Source: an uncultured Eubacteriales bacterium (GTDB taxonomy: Bacteria; Bacillota; Clostridia; Peptostreptococcales; Anaerovoracaceae). From it: a stretch of DNA of 43,026 bases. The notes below the pieces were generated by a model. The model was given only the letters and a program-made list of their open reading frames with translations, made no database searches and was not told where the DNA came from. Positions 30,958-40,158 of this stretch are shown here, one piece after another. A program made the position numbers and the translations under genes. Each line of letters opens with the position of its first letter. Position 1 is the stretch's first letter. The stretch covers positions 1 through 43,026 of the forward strand of contig ONJN01000167.1 in the NCBI GenBank assembly GCA_900318155.1, given 5' to 3'.

Positions 30958-33768
30958 ATGAAACTTTCCGTAATTTTACCGGTATATAATAATGAACAGA
31001 CGCTGCGAGCCGTATTGAATTCGCTTCGTGCGCAGAGCTATGAAAATTTTGAGGTCATGATCGTCAATGACGGTTCGACGGACGACAGCCAGAATATCAT
31101 CAATGAGTACGTACAGTCGGACAGGCGGTTCCACAGCATTGAACAGAAGCATCTTGGCGCTTCGGCGGCCAGAAATATAGGACTCAGCATGTCGCAGGGA
31201 GAGTTTGTGACCTTTGTCGATGGAGACGACCTGATCCCACCAGACGGGTTCAAGTATATGCACCAGGTTTCCGCGATCTATGAGTGTGACGTGATTATCG
31301 GACGCTGCCGGCGAATCGACGGCGTCAGCGAGCGGGCCGGACGGCCGGAAAGCCTGCTGGCAGATCAGTTCTATCATCTGCAGGAAATCACGCTGGACAA
31401 CATTCAAAGTTTTGCTCTGGGAAGCAAGTGGTTCCGGCGCACGCTGCTGGAAGACAACAAACTGGTATTCGAGGACTATACACAGCTTGAAAACGGTGTT
31501 TTCCTGTTTTCATGTCTTCCACACGCACGGAATATATATACGTGTCCGGAAATTGTTTACCTGTACAGACGGACGTTGCCTTCGCTTGGCAGGAATCTGC
31601 TTCAGATGCCGGATAAAGAACTCCTGGACAGCGCGCAGGCCGCATACGAGCGGATTCTGGAATTAACGGAAACATACGGTGAAACATTCAGAAAAGAATT
31701 TGACTATACCTATTTCAATGAAGTCCTGATCAACGGGTTTTACCGCAGACTCTGGAAACTGAGCGATGAATGTCTGGAAGAACTGACCGGAATGATTCTG
31801 GAGCGTTTTGCCGCGTTCGACGAGGTCTATTCAACAAAGGCCGTATTCCATAATCAGGATATTCTGACGTATGGCCATCTGACCGAAAAGAAGGAAATGA
31901 TCAGCAATCCACTGGTTACTGTGGCGGTCGGCCGGGAAATGACGCCGGACTTTCTGCCTTCATTCCTCCAGGACCTGTACGATCAGGCAGAGCCTTCGTT
32001 CCGGGTCATCATCGACAAAGAACTAAAGGATGTCACGGACGACATTTATCAGAACATGCCGAACCTGTTTTTCGCCAGCCAGTACGCGCTCCGCGAGGCG
32101 CTGGAAGAATGCAGCAGCAAATACATCACATTCATCGACACAGACATGGTATACGACCATTGGGCCCTGCACAGCATGATCAACACGATGAAAGACCGCA
32201 ACGACCTTGATTTCACGGCATTGCAGCCGAAAAACGTTCTGGAGGACGGAACCGTCGCGCCGAATTACGCGACTGAGCAGGCATATGAAAAAAACATGTG
32301 GTGCTTTGACCCGTTCCTCGCCAACAAGCTATTCCTGACTGCAGCGATCCGTGAACAATCGCTTGACATGATTCAGCTTTATAAGGTGCTCCCGTTTAAA
32401 AAACTGCCGGAGCCGGCCATGGTCTCTTTTGTCTCAGAAGAAGCGCTGTTTGCGAGGGCCGAACAGATCGACCCGGAAGCGGTGCGCCAAGTCCGGGAAG
32501 CCGATACAGGTGACCGGGAAGCAAAGCAGAGAAGCGGCTTCCGGTTCAGTACGGGAAAAGCGCTGGAACTGCTTGGAATCGTGCCGGAAAAAGAGAAAGA
32601 ACCAGAGCCGGAACCGGAATACACCTGGGATCCAGTCGAATATTACCTCAACGAGGACATCGACCCCGGCATCCTTCTGATCGACAATACCGGCGGCTCC
32701 TTCAGCTGGAGTACGCTCCAATTTCTTCGTGATATCCACGAACACGGTTACGATGAGTTTGCAATTTATCTCGCCGTCCATGAATCCGTTTTTGAATCGA
32801 CAAAGGCCATTATGACATTCTCTGGAACGACAAACGTCACACTTTTATCCACGGCAGACGAGGAATACGACCGGATCCTTTTCTCAGCCGGACGTATCAT
32901 CAGCGTCAAAAATCAGCCGGACAGATGGATCAAAAAACCGGGACAAATGGTGGTCAACCTGTATTTCCGCACCTTCCCTGAGCTGCCGGATGAAGATTCC
33001 GGCCGCGCGAACTGCCATACTGCAGACGCCGTACGCAACACATTGATGTCCGACTACATCGTTTTCCAGGACAAGATCCACATGGAATACCTGAAAAAAA
33101 CAAGCGATGTCATTCATATGACAAAGGCCGAAGCGCTTTGTCTGAACGGCGCAAACCGCTGGGAATCCATTGCGCCGCAACTTCTGCATTTCATGCTGAG
33201 CGGCGACACGTCCGATTTTGATATCGAGCCGATCGGCAAAGAACCGGAACCGCTGATCTTCATCATCTCGGACGGCCTGAATAAAAGCGCAGCGACGGGG
33301 CTTCTCTATGAACTTTCCAACCTGTCGTGGCTGGATGACAATGTATTCGTTTCCTTTCGGGAACCGAACGTGGAAGAGAATCTGGAAAGCGCCTATCCGA
33401 TTATCAGGAACGCGCGGCTCTTCGCGACGAGCGGCACCCCTTTGTCGGAGAGAACGGAACGGCGAAGACTTTACGGCGACTTGCCGGTACGCGGCATTGT
33501 GTTGCTGGACGTCGACGATCCGGACAGACTCAGGGCGTTTGCGCGCTTTGAAGAACCGGTCGCGCTGTTTATTCAGCCGGAGCTCTCGCGAAGAATCCTG
33601 GCAAATGAGGAGGACGTGATTCGCTCTATCCGTATGATCAACCGGCGCGGCAATGAGATTTATACGCTTGACGAAGGAATCGCCGAATCGATCGGCAAAG
33701 AACTTTCAATCCGTCTGAAAACGATTTACACTGCAGAAGAATTTTTCGAAACCTTTATTAAATCGTGA
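30958..33768 (+). CDS. Multi-domain glycosyltransferase: two GT2 domains plus TagF-like region
   Basis: 936 residues, no signal peptide or membrane helix, so cytoplasmic. Residues 1 to about 230 are a classical family 2 glycosyltransferase: MKLSVILPVYNNEQTLRAVL, VNDGSTDDSQ and the metal-binding FVDGDD. Residues about 316-510 look like a second, degenerate GT2-like fold (PLVTVAVGREMTPDFLPSFL, then TFIDTDMVYDHWALHSM). After a Glu/Pro-rich hinge near 545 (EKEKEPEPEPEY), residues 560-760 recall CDP-glycerol glycerophosphotransferase (TagF-type) N-terminal parts: ILLIDNTGGSFSWSTLQFL, AGRIISVKNQPDRWIKKPGQ. The TagF catalytic HGT is replaced by YFRTFP. Probably builds a cell-wall teichoic acid or surface glycan. 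GAGG is 7 bases before the ATG. The ecf genes follow about 100 bases later. Confidence 0.8.
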   Translation: MKLSVILPVYNNEQTLRAVLNSLRAQSYENFEVMIVNDGSTDDSQNIINEYVQSDRRFHSIEQKHLGASAARNIGLSMSQGEFVTFVDGDDLIPPDGFKYMHQVSAIYECDVIIGRCRRIDGVSERAGRPESLLADQFYHLQEITLDNIQSFALGSKWFRRTLLEDNKLVFEDYTQLENGVFLFSCLPHARNIYTCPEIVYLYRRTLPSLGRNLLQMPDKELLDSAQAAYERILELTETYGETFRKEFDYTYFNEVLINGFYRRLWKLSDECLEELTGMILERFAAFDEVYSTKAVFHNQDILTYGHLTEKKEMISNPLVTVAVGREMTPDFLPSFLQDLYDQAEPSFRVIIDKELKDVTDDIYQNMPNLFFASQYALREALEECSSKYITFIDTDMVYDHWALHSMINTMKDRNDLDFTALQPKNVLEDGTVAPNYATEQAYEKNMWCFDPFLANKLFLTAAIREQSLDMIQLYKVLPFKKLPEPAMVSFVSEEALFARAEQIDPEAVRQVREADTGDREAKQRSGFRFSTGKALELLGIVPEKEKEPEPEPEYTWDPVEYYLNEDIDPGILLIDNTGGSFSWSTLQFLRDIHEHGYDEFAIYLAVHESVFESTKAIMTFSGTTNVTLLSTADEEYDRILFSAGRIISVKNQPDRWIKKPGQMVVNLYFRTFPELPDEDSGRANCHTADAVRNTLMSDYIVFQDKIHMEYLKKTSDVIHMTKAEALCLNGANRWESIAPQLLHFMLSGDTSDFDIEPIGKEPEPLIFIISDGLNKSAATGLLYELSNLSWLDDNVFVSFREPNVEENLESAYPIIRNARLFATSGTPLSERTERRRLYGDLPVRGIVLLDVDDPDRLRAFARFEEPVALFIQPELSRRILANEEDVIRSIRMINRRGNEIYTLDEGIAESIGKELSIRLKTIYTAEEFFETFIKS

Positions 33769-33873
33769 AAAACCGCGGCTTCGGTGAATATCCAAATGCC
33801 GAAGAATGACCCACCGGAAGACAGCCTGAAGAACGACAACCCCGCGGAAGGAAAGGCATCTGGAAGGACAGTC

Positions 33874-34842
33874 ATGCTGAAAAACACGGAAAACAAATAT
33901 AATTCTTACGGCTACAGTAATACAGAAAAGATGGTTCCGGCCCGGATCAGAGGATCCGGGCCGTCTTTCAAAATGCACCATCCTGTGGTCATCTTTACAT
34001 TCTATTTATTTGCAATCGGCATCTGTATGTTTACGATGTCCCCGTATTTTATTGCCAGCGCCTATGCGGCCGCCGGACTTTTCAGTGTGCTTCTGACCGG
34101 TCGGCGCGCGATTCGCTATAATCTGACGGTAACGGCCTGGACGGTCGTGCTGATGACCACGATCAACGCGCTTTTCACACATAACGGCTCCACGCCGCTG
34201 TTCTATGCCGGAAGAAACGCTGTGACCCGGGAAGCAATCATTTTCGGGCTGGCAGCGTCTTTTGTACTGGTCACCGTGATCATCTGGTTTACAACCTTTA
34301 ATATCATTATCACGACCGAAAAAGTTCTTTTCCTGTTCGGACGAGTGTCGCCAGTACTCGGACTGACACTATCCATGGCATTACGTTTCTTCCCTTTGCT
34401 TCGAAAACGATTTGAACAGATCCGTGCGGGTCAAAAATGCCTCGGACGTGACGCCCGGACAAAAGGGATTTCTGCGCGTCTGCACCTGTACGGCAAAGAA
34501 CTCTCGATCCTGCTTTCCTGGTCCCTGGAAGCTTCACTGGAAACCTCAGATTCCATGAGTGCCCGCGGTTACGGGCTGAGCGGCCGGACAAATTATCATC
34601 TCTTCCGATTTGCCGGGCGTGATGCGATACTTCTGATTCTGATCTGCCTGCTGGGGCTGATGACGATCGTCGGACTGATCGCGGCTCCGGAAACCGTGTC
34701 ATTCTATCCGGTTTACCGGCCTGCAAAGCCTGTAGGTCCGTTGCTGGCGGCACTGCTCTCGTACACGGCACTGCTCCTGATTCCGTCCGTTTCTGTGATT
34801 GCGTCATCGGCCAGGGAACGGACGCCATTCCGAGCTCAATGA
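33874..34842 (+). CDS. ecfT: ECF transporter transmembrane component EcfT
   Basis: About 322 residues. EcfT is the membrane scaffold linking the two ATPases to the S component. After a hydrophilic N-terminus of some 35 residues come the helices (MHHPVVIFTFYLFAIGICMF onward) and, near residue 230, the coupling motif SMSARGYGLSGRT that contacts the ATPases. I choose ATG 33874, 5 bases after GGAAGGA; ATG 33973, just before the conserved part and after a strong hairpin, is the alternative, and GTG 33784 has no ribosome site. ecfA follows after 79 bases. Confidence 0.9.
   Translation: MLKNTENKYNSYGYSNTEKMVPARIRGSGPSFKMHHPVVIFTFYLFAIGICMFTMSPYFIASAYAAAGLFSVLLTGRRAIRYNLTVTAWTVVLMTTINALFTHNGSTPLFYAGRNAVTREAIIFGLAASFVLVTVIIWFTTFNIIITTEKVLFLFGRVSPVLGLTLSMALRFFPLLRKRFEQIRAGQKCLGRDARTKGISARLHLYGKELSILLSWSLEASLETSDSMSARGYGLSGRTNYHLFRFAGRDAILLILICLLGLMTIVGLIAAPETVSFYPVYRPAKPVGPLLAALLSYTALLLIPSVSVIASSARERTPFRAQ
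33938..33963 (+). promoter_or_regulatory. Strong hairpin inside the 5' end of ecfT
   Basis: CGGCCCGGATC (33938-33948) and GATCCGGGCCG (33953-33963) form a perfect 11-bp stem with AGAG loop, followed by TCTTTC, a terminator-like arrangement within the first codons of ecfT, or within its leader if translation starts at 33973. It could attenuate the ecf genes. Confidence 0.45.
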
Positions 34843-34870
34843 ATCCAATTTGGAAAAGACAATCATTTCT

Positions 34871-34921
34871 CAGAAAAGACTCCTGTATACTAACTTCAGA
34901 AAGGTCCCTGCATACTGACTT
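34871..34921 (+). repeat. Imperfect tandem repeat before ecfA
   Basis: Two adjoining units of 26 and 25 bases (34871-34896 and 34897-34921), each beginning CAGAAA and ending CATACT/TATACT plus AACTT or GACTT. The second unit ends at the base before the ecfA ATG. No ribosome site is visible there, so the repeat may affect translation or bind a regulator. Confidence 0.5.
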
Positions 34922-36736
34922 ATGGAAATCATTCGTTTTGATAACGTTACATTTGAATATCCCGGCAGCGGCAGGGACGCACTGAAAAATCTCAGTTTCT
35001 CCGTCGCGGAATCTGAATTTGTTCTGGTGTGCGGCCGCTCCGGATGCGGCAAAACAACTCTCCTTCGCATGATGAAAAAAGAGCTGACGCCGTTCGGCCG
35101 GCTGAGCGGCCGCGTTTTCTGTTTCGGTACGCCGATCGGCGAACTGGATGGCAGGACGAGCGCAGCCCGGGTGGGCTTTGTCCGCCAGAATCCCGACGAC
35201 CAGATCGTTACCGGCAAAGTATGGGAAGAACTTGCTTTCGGGCTTGAGAATCTCGGACTGGATCACCGCACGATCCGCAGCCGGGTCGCGGAAACAGCCG
35301 GATATTTTGACATACAAAACTGGTTCCGCAGCGACACCGATTCTCTCTCCGGCGGTCAGAAACAGCTCCTGAATCTGGCTGGTGTTATGATTATGCAGCC
35401 TTCTGTGCTTCTTCTCGACGAACCGACTGCACAGCTGGATCCGTCCTCTGCTGCCGAATTCCTGGAACAGATCCGCAAACTGAACCGCGACTTCGGTACG
35501 ACGATTATACTAACCGAACATCGTCTTGAACAGGTCTTTGAAATGGCGGACCGCGTCATGGTCATGGAACGCGGAGAAATCTCCGTATTCGATACGCCGG
35601 AGCATTCCGCCGCCTTTCTGACGGGCGGCGCAGCTTCTGCTGAGACTGACTGCTGTGCGCTGGAATCAGAACGGCACCCGATGTTTTACGGACTGCCGTC
35701 ACCGATGAGGATTTTCCGCGGCGCGGGCGGACGCGGCCTGGTTCCGTTAACAATCCGTGACGGTCGGATCTGGCTCGACAAAGTGATGACCTCGCGGGCT
35801 GGCGATATGCCTGTATCCGGCGATCCTCTGTCCGATGATCCTTTGTCTGGCGCTCCTGCGACAGGCAATGCTGTGTCCACCAGCTCCGCACCCTTCGGCT
35901 CCGGGAAAACTGCCAATTCTCGTTCTTTCCCTGGAAAATATGAAAAAACCAGGTTCTGCCGAAAAAAGCGGGAAAAGAACGCAGCCGTTATGCTTAAAAA
36001 CGTCCGCTTTCGCTATGACGCCGCATCACCCTTTGTCCTGCGTGATGTCAGCTGCCTTATCGACCCCGGCGAATTCTACTGCATTCTCGGCGGCAATGGA
36101 GTCGGCAAAAGTACACTCCTGAAGGCGATCTGCTCGATCATACGTCCCCAGCACGGGCGTATTCGGATAAGCGGAAAATGCACGATGCTCCCACAGGAAC
36201 CAAAAGCCCTTTTCACTGAAATCAGCGTCGAGGACGAACTAACGGAAACCTTGTACGATGAAAAACTCACAGATCGGGAGATCGTAAGCCGCGTCCTGAA
36301 CGTAATGGATCTCATGCAACTCAGAGAACACCGCCGCACGCACCCGTACGACCTCTCCGGCGGTGAACAACAGAGGCTGGCGCTCGGTAAAATCCTTCTG
36401 ACCGATCCAGACATCATCCTTCTGGATGAACCGACAAAGGGCCTCGATCCCTTTTTCAAACAGACGCTGGCCGATATCTTCAAAAATCTGACTGTATCCG
36501 GAAAAACCCTGATCATGGTCTCACACGACATCGAATTCTGCGCCGAACACGCCGACCGCTGCGCGATGTTCTTTGACGGTGAGATCATCGCTGAAGCAGA
36601 CAGTCGTAGCTTCTTTGCCGGAAACAGTTATTACACGACCGCCGCGAACAAAATGGTCCGGAAGCACTTCCCGGACGCGGTAACATGGGAGGATGCGCTA
36701 AAATGCATAATCGACGCGACGCCGACAATAAAATAA
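34922..36736 (+). CDS. Fused double ATPase of the ECF transporter (EcfA1-EcfA2 type)
   Basis: 604 residues containing two complete ABC ATPases. The first (1-235) has Walker A GRSGCGKTT at 38-46, Q-loop FVRQNPDDQ, signature LSGGQKQ, Walker B VLLLDEPT and switch His in TEHRLEQ. The second (about 355-590) has GGNGVGKSTLL, LPQEPKALF, LSGGEQQR, IILLDEPTKGLD and VSHDIEF. A linker of about 120 residues, with a repetitive Asp/Pro/Leu/Ser stretch (SGDPLSDDPLSGAPATG), joins them. In many ECF modules these are two proteins. It drives uptake with EcfT and the S component. The start has no clear ribosome site. The S-component gene starts inside its last 34 bases. Confidence 0.92.
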   Translation: MEIIRFDNVTFEYPGSGRDALKNLSFSVAESEFVLVCGRSGCGKTTLLRMMKKELTPFGRLSGRVFCFGTPIGELDGRTSAARVGFVRQNPDDQIVTGKVWEELAFGLENLGLDHRTIRSRVAETAGYFDIQNWFRSDTDSLSGGQKQLLNLAGVMIMQPSVLLLDEPTAQLDPSSAAEFLEQIRKLNRDFGTTIILTEHRLEQVFEMADRVMVMERGEISVFDTPEHSAAFLTGGAASAETDCCALESERHPMFYGLPSPMRIFRGAGGRGLVPLTIRDGRIWLDKVMTSRAGDMPVSGDPLSDDPLSGAPATGNAVSTSSAPFGSGKTANSRSFPGKYEKTRFCRKKREKNAAVMLKNVRFRYDAASPFVLRDVSCLIDPGEFYCILGGNGVGKSTLLKAICSIIRPQHGRIRISGKCTMLPQEPKALFTEISVEDELTETLYDEKLTDREIVSRVLNVMDLMQLREHRRTHPYDLSGGEQQRLALGKILLTDPDIILLDEPTKGLDPFFKQTLADIFKNLTVSGKTLIMVSHDIEFCAEHADRCAMFFDGEIIAEADSRSFFAGNSYYTTAANKMVRKHFPDAVTWEDALKCIIDATPTIK

Positions 36737-37764
36737 AAGAACCCGCCCGAACCTCTGGCAAAGAAAATGCAATGAATGTCAGACTTCGGCATCCACTGAC
36801 TTTTCTGCTCATCGCCGCAATTACCATGGTTTGCAGCCTGATCGGCGGCGGCCGTTACTATATGGCCGGAAGCTGCCTGATCCTTATCCTGCTGCTCGCG
36901 GCAACCTTTTCCGGCTACGAAAGGCGAAAACCCGCGGCGCGTGAGGTCGTCATGATCGCGTTGATGACAGCTTTGACTGCGGGAGTCCACCTGGTTTTCC
37001 ACGTGACGGTCCCCGCACAAACCGGAACAGCGATGGTAATCATCGCCGGCGCCGCTCTTGGGCCCGAAGCCGGTTTTCTGATCGGAGCCCTGTCACGTTT
37101 TGTCTGCAACTTCTATATCGGACAGGGGCCCTGGACACCGTGGCAAATGGTCTGCTGGGGAATTCTCGGCTGCCTCGCAGGATTCGCATTCAGCCGGACA
37201 GAAGTGGAAGGGGAAATTTTCCGAAAATATGAAGATACGGACGGCACACTGAATCCGCCGGACAGGGAACTGTCCGCTGCTTCCCCTCAAAAAAGCGACT
37301 TCCACGTCTTCCTGAAACCGCTGATCTGCATGGCGACCGCGCTGATGGCCGCACTGGTCTGCTACATCCTCCGACCCGGCAAAGATCCGACCTTTTTTGG
37401 CTGGCGCATCTACGCTTTCGGAGCGGTCGGACTTGCTGCCGCCGTTATTCTGCAGCGGCGCCGTCTCCCCGTTACCGGTCTGTCCATGTCGCTTTTCACC
37501 TTCCTGACGACCTTTGTCATATACGGCGGCCTGATCAACATCTGCTCAATGGTCACATCGTCCTCCCTTCAGGGAGGGCGCGAGATCAGTCTGGAAACAC
37601 TACGGATCCTATACATTTCAGGCCTTCCGTACGATCTGTTTCACGCTGGTTCTGCGACCATTTTCATATTTTTATTCGGGCCGGCCTTTGTCAGGAAGCT
37701 GGAGCGTGTCCGCATCAAATACGGAATCGTCCGCCTGCTTTCCAGACAAAAGTTATTCAGATAG
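36703..37764 (+). CDS. ECF transporter S component (substrate-binding membrane subunit)
   Basis: About 353 residues with six or more helices. PAQTGTAMVIIAGAALGPEAG and FYIGQGPWTPWQMVCWGILG mark the ECF S-component fold that binds a vitamin from outside. A hydrophilic loop of about 60 residues (at roughly 170-215) is longer than in small S components. The ATG at 36703 lies 10 bases after GGGAGG; an ATG 18 bases earlier contains that site and is rejected; MNVRLRHPL further in is possible. It overlaps ecfA by 34 bases. S components with a GPWTPWQ segment are annotated as ECF substrate-specific proteins of mixed or unknown substrate; corrinoid is a guess supported by the downstream lipoprotein. 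Confidence 0.88.
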   Translation: MHNRRDADNKIKEPARTSGKENAMNVRLRHPLTFLLIAAITMVCSLIGGGRYYMAGSCLILILLLAATFSGYERRKPAAREVVMIALMTALTAGVHLVFHVTVPAQTGTAMVIIAGAALGPEAGFLIGALSRFVCNFYIGQGPWTPWQMVCWGILGCLAGFAFSRTEVEGEIFRKYEDTDGTLNPPDRELSAASPQKSDFHVFLKPLICMATALMAALVCYILRPGKDPTFFGWRIYAFGAVGLAAAVILQRRRLPVTGLSMSLFTFLTTFVIYGGLINICSMVTSSSLQGGREISLETLRILYISGLPYDLFHAGSATIFIFLFGPAFVRKLERVRIKYGIVRLLSRQKLFR

Positions 37765-37846
37765 TTTGGGCAGCCTCAGGCGGCATCGCCATTAATTCAT
37801 ATAATCCCGGCGACAAAGCAGTTAAAATACAGCAAAGGAAAACATC

Positions 37847-38968
37847 ATGAAAAACCGGAATATCAACAGTACCACCTGCGCCGCTGAGCCCGGCGCTTTC
37901 AGCAATACAATAAACGCGATCCGCACCGAAATAGGCAAAGCCTTTCTCGGCAACGAAGAAATTATCGATAAAATACTCACGATCATGATCGCGCGCGGGC
38001 ATATTCTTCTGGAGGATATCCCGGGTGTTGGCAAAACGACGCTGGCGCTTGCACTCAGCCGAGCGGTCGCTCTTCCGTTCAGGCGCGTTCAGTTTACGCC
38101 GGATGTTGTTCCGTCGGACATTACCGGTTTCAATATGTACGACCGGCAGACCGGCAGCTTCCGTTACGTACCGGGCGCCGCCATGTGCAGTATCCTGCTC
38201 GCGGATGAAATCAACCGGACGTCGAGCAAAACCCAGTCCGCTCTTCTGGAAGTGATGCAGGAAGGTCAGATCACGGTCGACGGCAGTATGCACAAAGTTC
38301 CACAGCCATTTATGGTCATCGCGACCCAGAACCCGGTCGGCACCTCTGGAACCCAGCCGCTTCCCGAAGGACAGCTCGACCGCTTTACAATGCAGCTTTC
38401 AATCGGCTACCCGGACCGGGCCTCCGCAATTGCGATCATGAAATCTCAGAGTGCGGATAATCCCCTCGATTCTGTCGAGCAGGCCGCTGACGCGGAAATC
38501 ATCATGCAGATGCAAAAGGCCGCAGACCAACTCTACACAGACGATAAGATTTACACCTACGTAGCGGCGCTTTGCGAAGAAACGCGCGGCCATCCGCTGA
38601 TCCGCCTCGGGATCAGCCCGCGCGGCTCGCTTTCGATCTGTGCCGCCGCCAGAGCCCGCGCCTTCATACAGGGCCGCGATTTTGTCATACCGGAAGACGT
38701 CGACAAAGTCTTCCTCGACTGTGCCCGACACCGACTGATCCTGGATCCGAAAGCACGATTAAACCGAAAAACGCCGGACGCGATCCTTCGGGAAATACTG
38801 GAAACCGTTCCGCACCCAGATATCACGAGGAAGCCTGACGCCACGCGGAAGCCTGACGCCTCACAGATACCAGGATCCGTTCGGAAACCGGAGGCCACGC
38901 GGGAAACGGACAAACCACAGGCTGAGAAACCAGATACCAGCTCTGCACAGTCCGGAGGACAGACATGA
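37847..38968 (+). CDS. MoxR-family AAA+ ATPase
   Basis: 373 residues. MoxR ATPases act as chaperones that mature or assemble other proteins. Walker A IPGVGKTTLALAL is near residue 58, Walker B SILLADEINR near 114, then the sensor region IATQNPVGTSGTQPLPEGQLDRF. From about residue 318 there is a poorly conserved tail with repeats of RKPDA and KPD-like units, rich in Lys, Pro, Thr and Asp, probably flexible. AAGGA lies 7 bases before the ATG. 82 bases follow the S component, with a TATAAT at 37800 but no good -35. The DUF58 gene overlaps by 4 bases, the standard MoxR-DUF58 pairing. Confidence 0.93.
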   Translation: MKNRNINSTTCAAEPGAFSNTINAIRTEIGKAFLGNEEIIDKILTIMIARGHILLEDIPGVGKTTLALALSRAVALPFRRVQFTPDVVPSDITGFNMYDRQTGSFRYVPGAAMCSILLADEINRTSSKTQSALLEVMQEGQITVDGSMHKVPQPFMVIATQNPVGTSGTQPLPEGQLDRFTMQLSIGYPDRASAIAIMKSQSADNPLDSVEQAADAEIIMQMQKAADQLYTDDKIYTYVAALCEETRGHPLIRLGISPRGSLSICAAARARAFIQGRDFVIPEDVDKVFLDCARHRLILDPKARLNRKTPDAILREILETVPHPDITRKPDATRKPDASQIPGSVRKPEATRETDKPQAEKPDTSSAQSGGQT

Positions 38969-40050
38969 GAAAAAGACTGCCCGCTTTCATTATTATTACA
39001 GCGCTGCTTCTTCTGGCCGCTCTGATCACGGCATCAACAGCCTTGGTCATACTTTTGCTGGTGGTTGTTTTATATGGACTTCTGAGCCTGATCTCTCTGT
39101 GTTTCTTCAGAAGCCGAGTACATCTCCGACTTCTGACACCTGCCACGCAACATATCGACGAACCTGTCACGGTCACGCTGCAGGGCCATACCGCAACCAT
39201 TTTCCTGACCGTACCGATCCGGGCGGAAATTCTGATCCGGAACCTTTTGACGGACGAAACGCAAATACAATACGTTGACCTGCTGCTGAAGCCGCGACAT
39301 CTGACTGAAAGCAAATTTATGTTTTCAGAGACAAACTGCGGCAGAATCCTTTTGTCTGTTAAAAAACAAGTCGTGAAAGATCCGCTGGGTATTTTTAAGA
39401 TGGACACTTCACCGGACAGCAGATGCACCGACGTTGAAACGCTCATCCTACCGGATCTGCTGCCGCCGGATATGACCGGCACTGTTCAGAATCGCTACAA
39501 CCCTGCCAGTTTCCGCTATTCACCCGACAAATCCGGTTCAGATCCTTCTGAGGTTTTCGGGCTCCGAAACTACCGTCCGGGCGATTCCCTGAAACAGATT
39601 CACTGGAAGCTGACGGCCAAAACCGGCGGACTCACAGTTCGGATTCCGTCCGAACCGGTGGTAAACAAGATCTGCGTGCTATTGTTTAATGCGATATCCA
39701 CCAAAACAAGTGATCACAAATCACCCTCTCCGAAAACCAGAAGCGGACTGGCCTCCCTCGCCCTCTCCCTGTCCGCAGGTTTGAATGCGCGGGGAGAACC
39801 ACATTTTGTATGCTGTTTCGACAAAAAATCACGCCGCTTCCCGGTTTTTCCGGTTACAAATGAGAGTGAATTATGGGACGCGGCGTATGCGCTGCTCGGG
39901 AACGGGTTTCCGGAAATCAGCGACGCGGAACTGGCCGAGCTGATCGACACTGCAGAACAAAACAATTATTCCGATATTTATCTCATTGCGAGCGAAGCAG
40001 AATCAATTTCGGAACTTCTGTTCGAATACAGCAACGTGACAGTCTTTTAG
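38965..40050 (+). CDS. DUF58-domain membrane protein
   Basis: 361 residues. Two N-terminal membrane helices (AFIIITALLLLAALIT and ALVILLLVVVLYGLLSL), then an external or cytoplasmic beta-rich part, and the DUF58 signature FGLRNYRPGDSLKQIHWKLTAKTGGL near residue 200, followed by a VWA-like fold. DUF58 proteins are the usual partner and client of MoxR. The start overlaps the MoxR stop (ATGA). 108 bases before the transglutaminase gene contain a 7-bp hairpin GGGAAAA/TTTTCCC (40081-40101). Confidence 0.9.
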   Translation: MRKRLPAFIIITALLLLAALITASTALVILLLVVVLYGLLSLISLCFFRSRVHLRLLTPATQHIDEPVTVTLQGHTATIFLTVPIRAEILIRNLLTDETQIQYVDLLLKPRHLTESKFMFSETNCGRILLSVKKQVVKDPLGIFKMDTSPDSRCTDVETLILPDLLPPDMTGTVQNRYNPASFRYSPDKSGSDPSEVFGLRNYRPGDSLKQIHWKLTAKTGGLTVRIPSEPVVNKICVLLFNAISTKTSDHKSPSPKTRSGLASLALSLSAGLNARGEPHFVCCFDKKSRRFPVFPVTNESELWDAAYALLGNGFPEISDAELAELIDTAEQNNYSDIYLIASEAESISELLFEYSNVTVF

Positions 40051-40158
40051 CAGACAGAAGCTGAACCGTCCGGCATTTATGGGAAAAAATCATCTTTTCC
40101 CGAACCAGGTACGTATACACATTAAGAACACGGCATCCAGAAAATACAAGGCCATTCT

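Noticed and set aside
33769..33870. Possible cobalamin riboswitch before ecfT: pieces such as GGTGAATATCC and ATGACCCACCGGAAG recall parts of the B12 element.
   Set aside because: The core GCCACUG-like box and the B12-box order are missing and the stretch is short; the resemblance is too partial. A covariance model search would decide.
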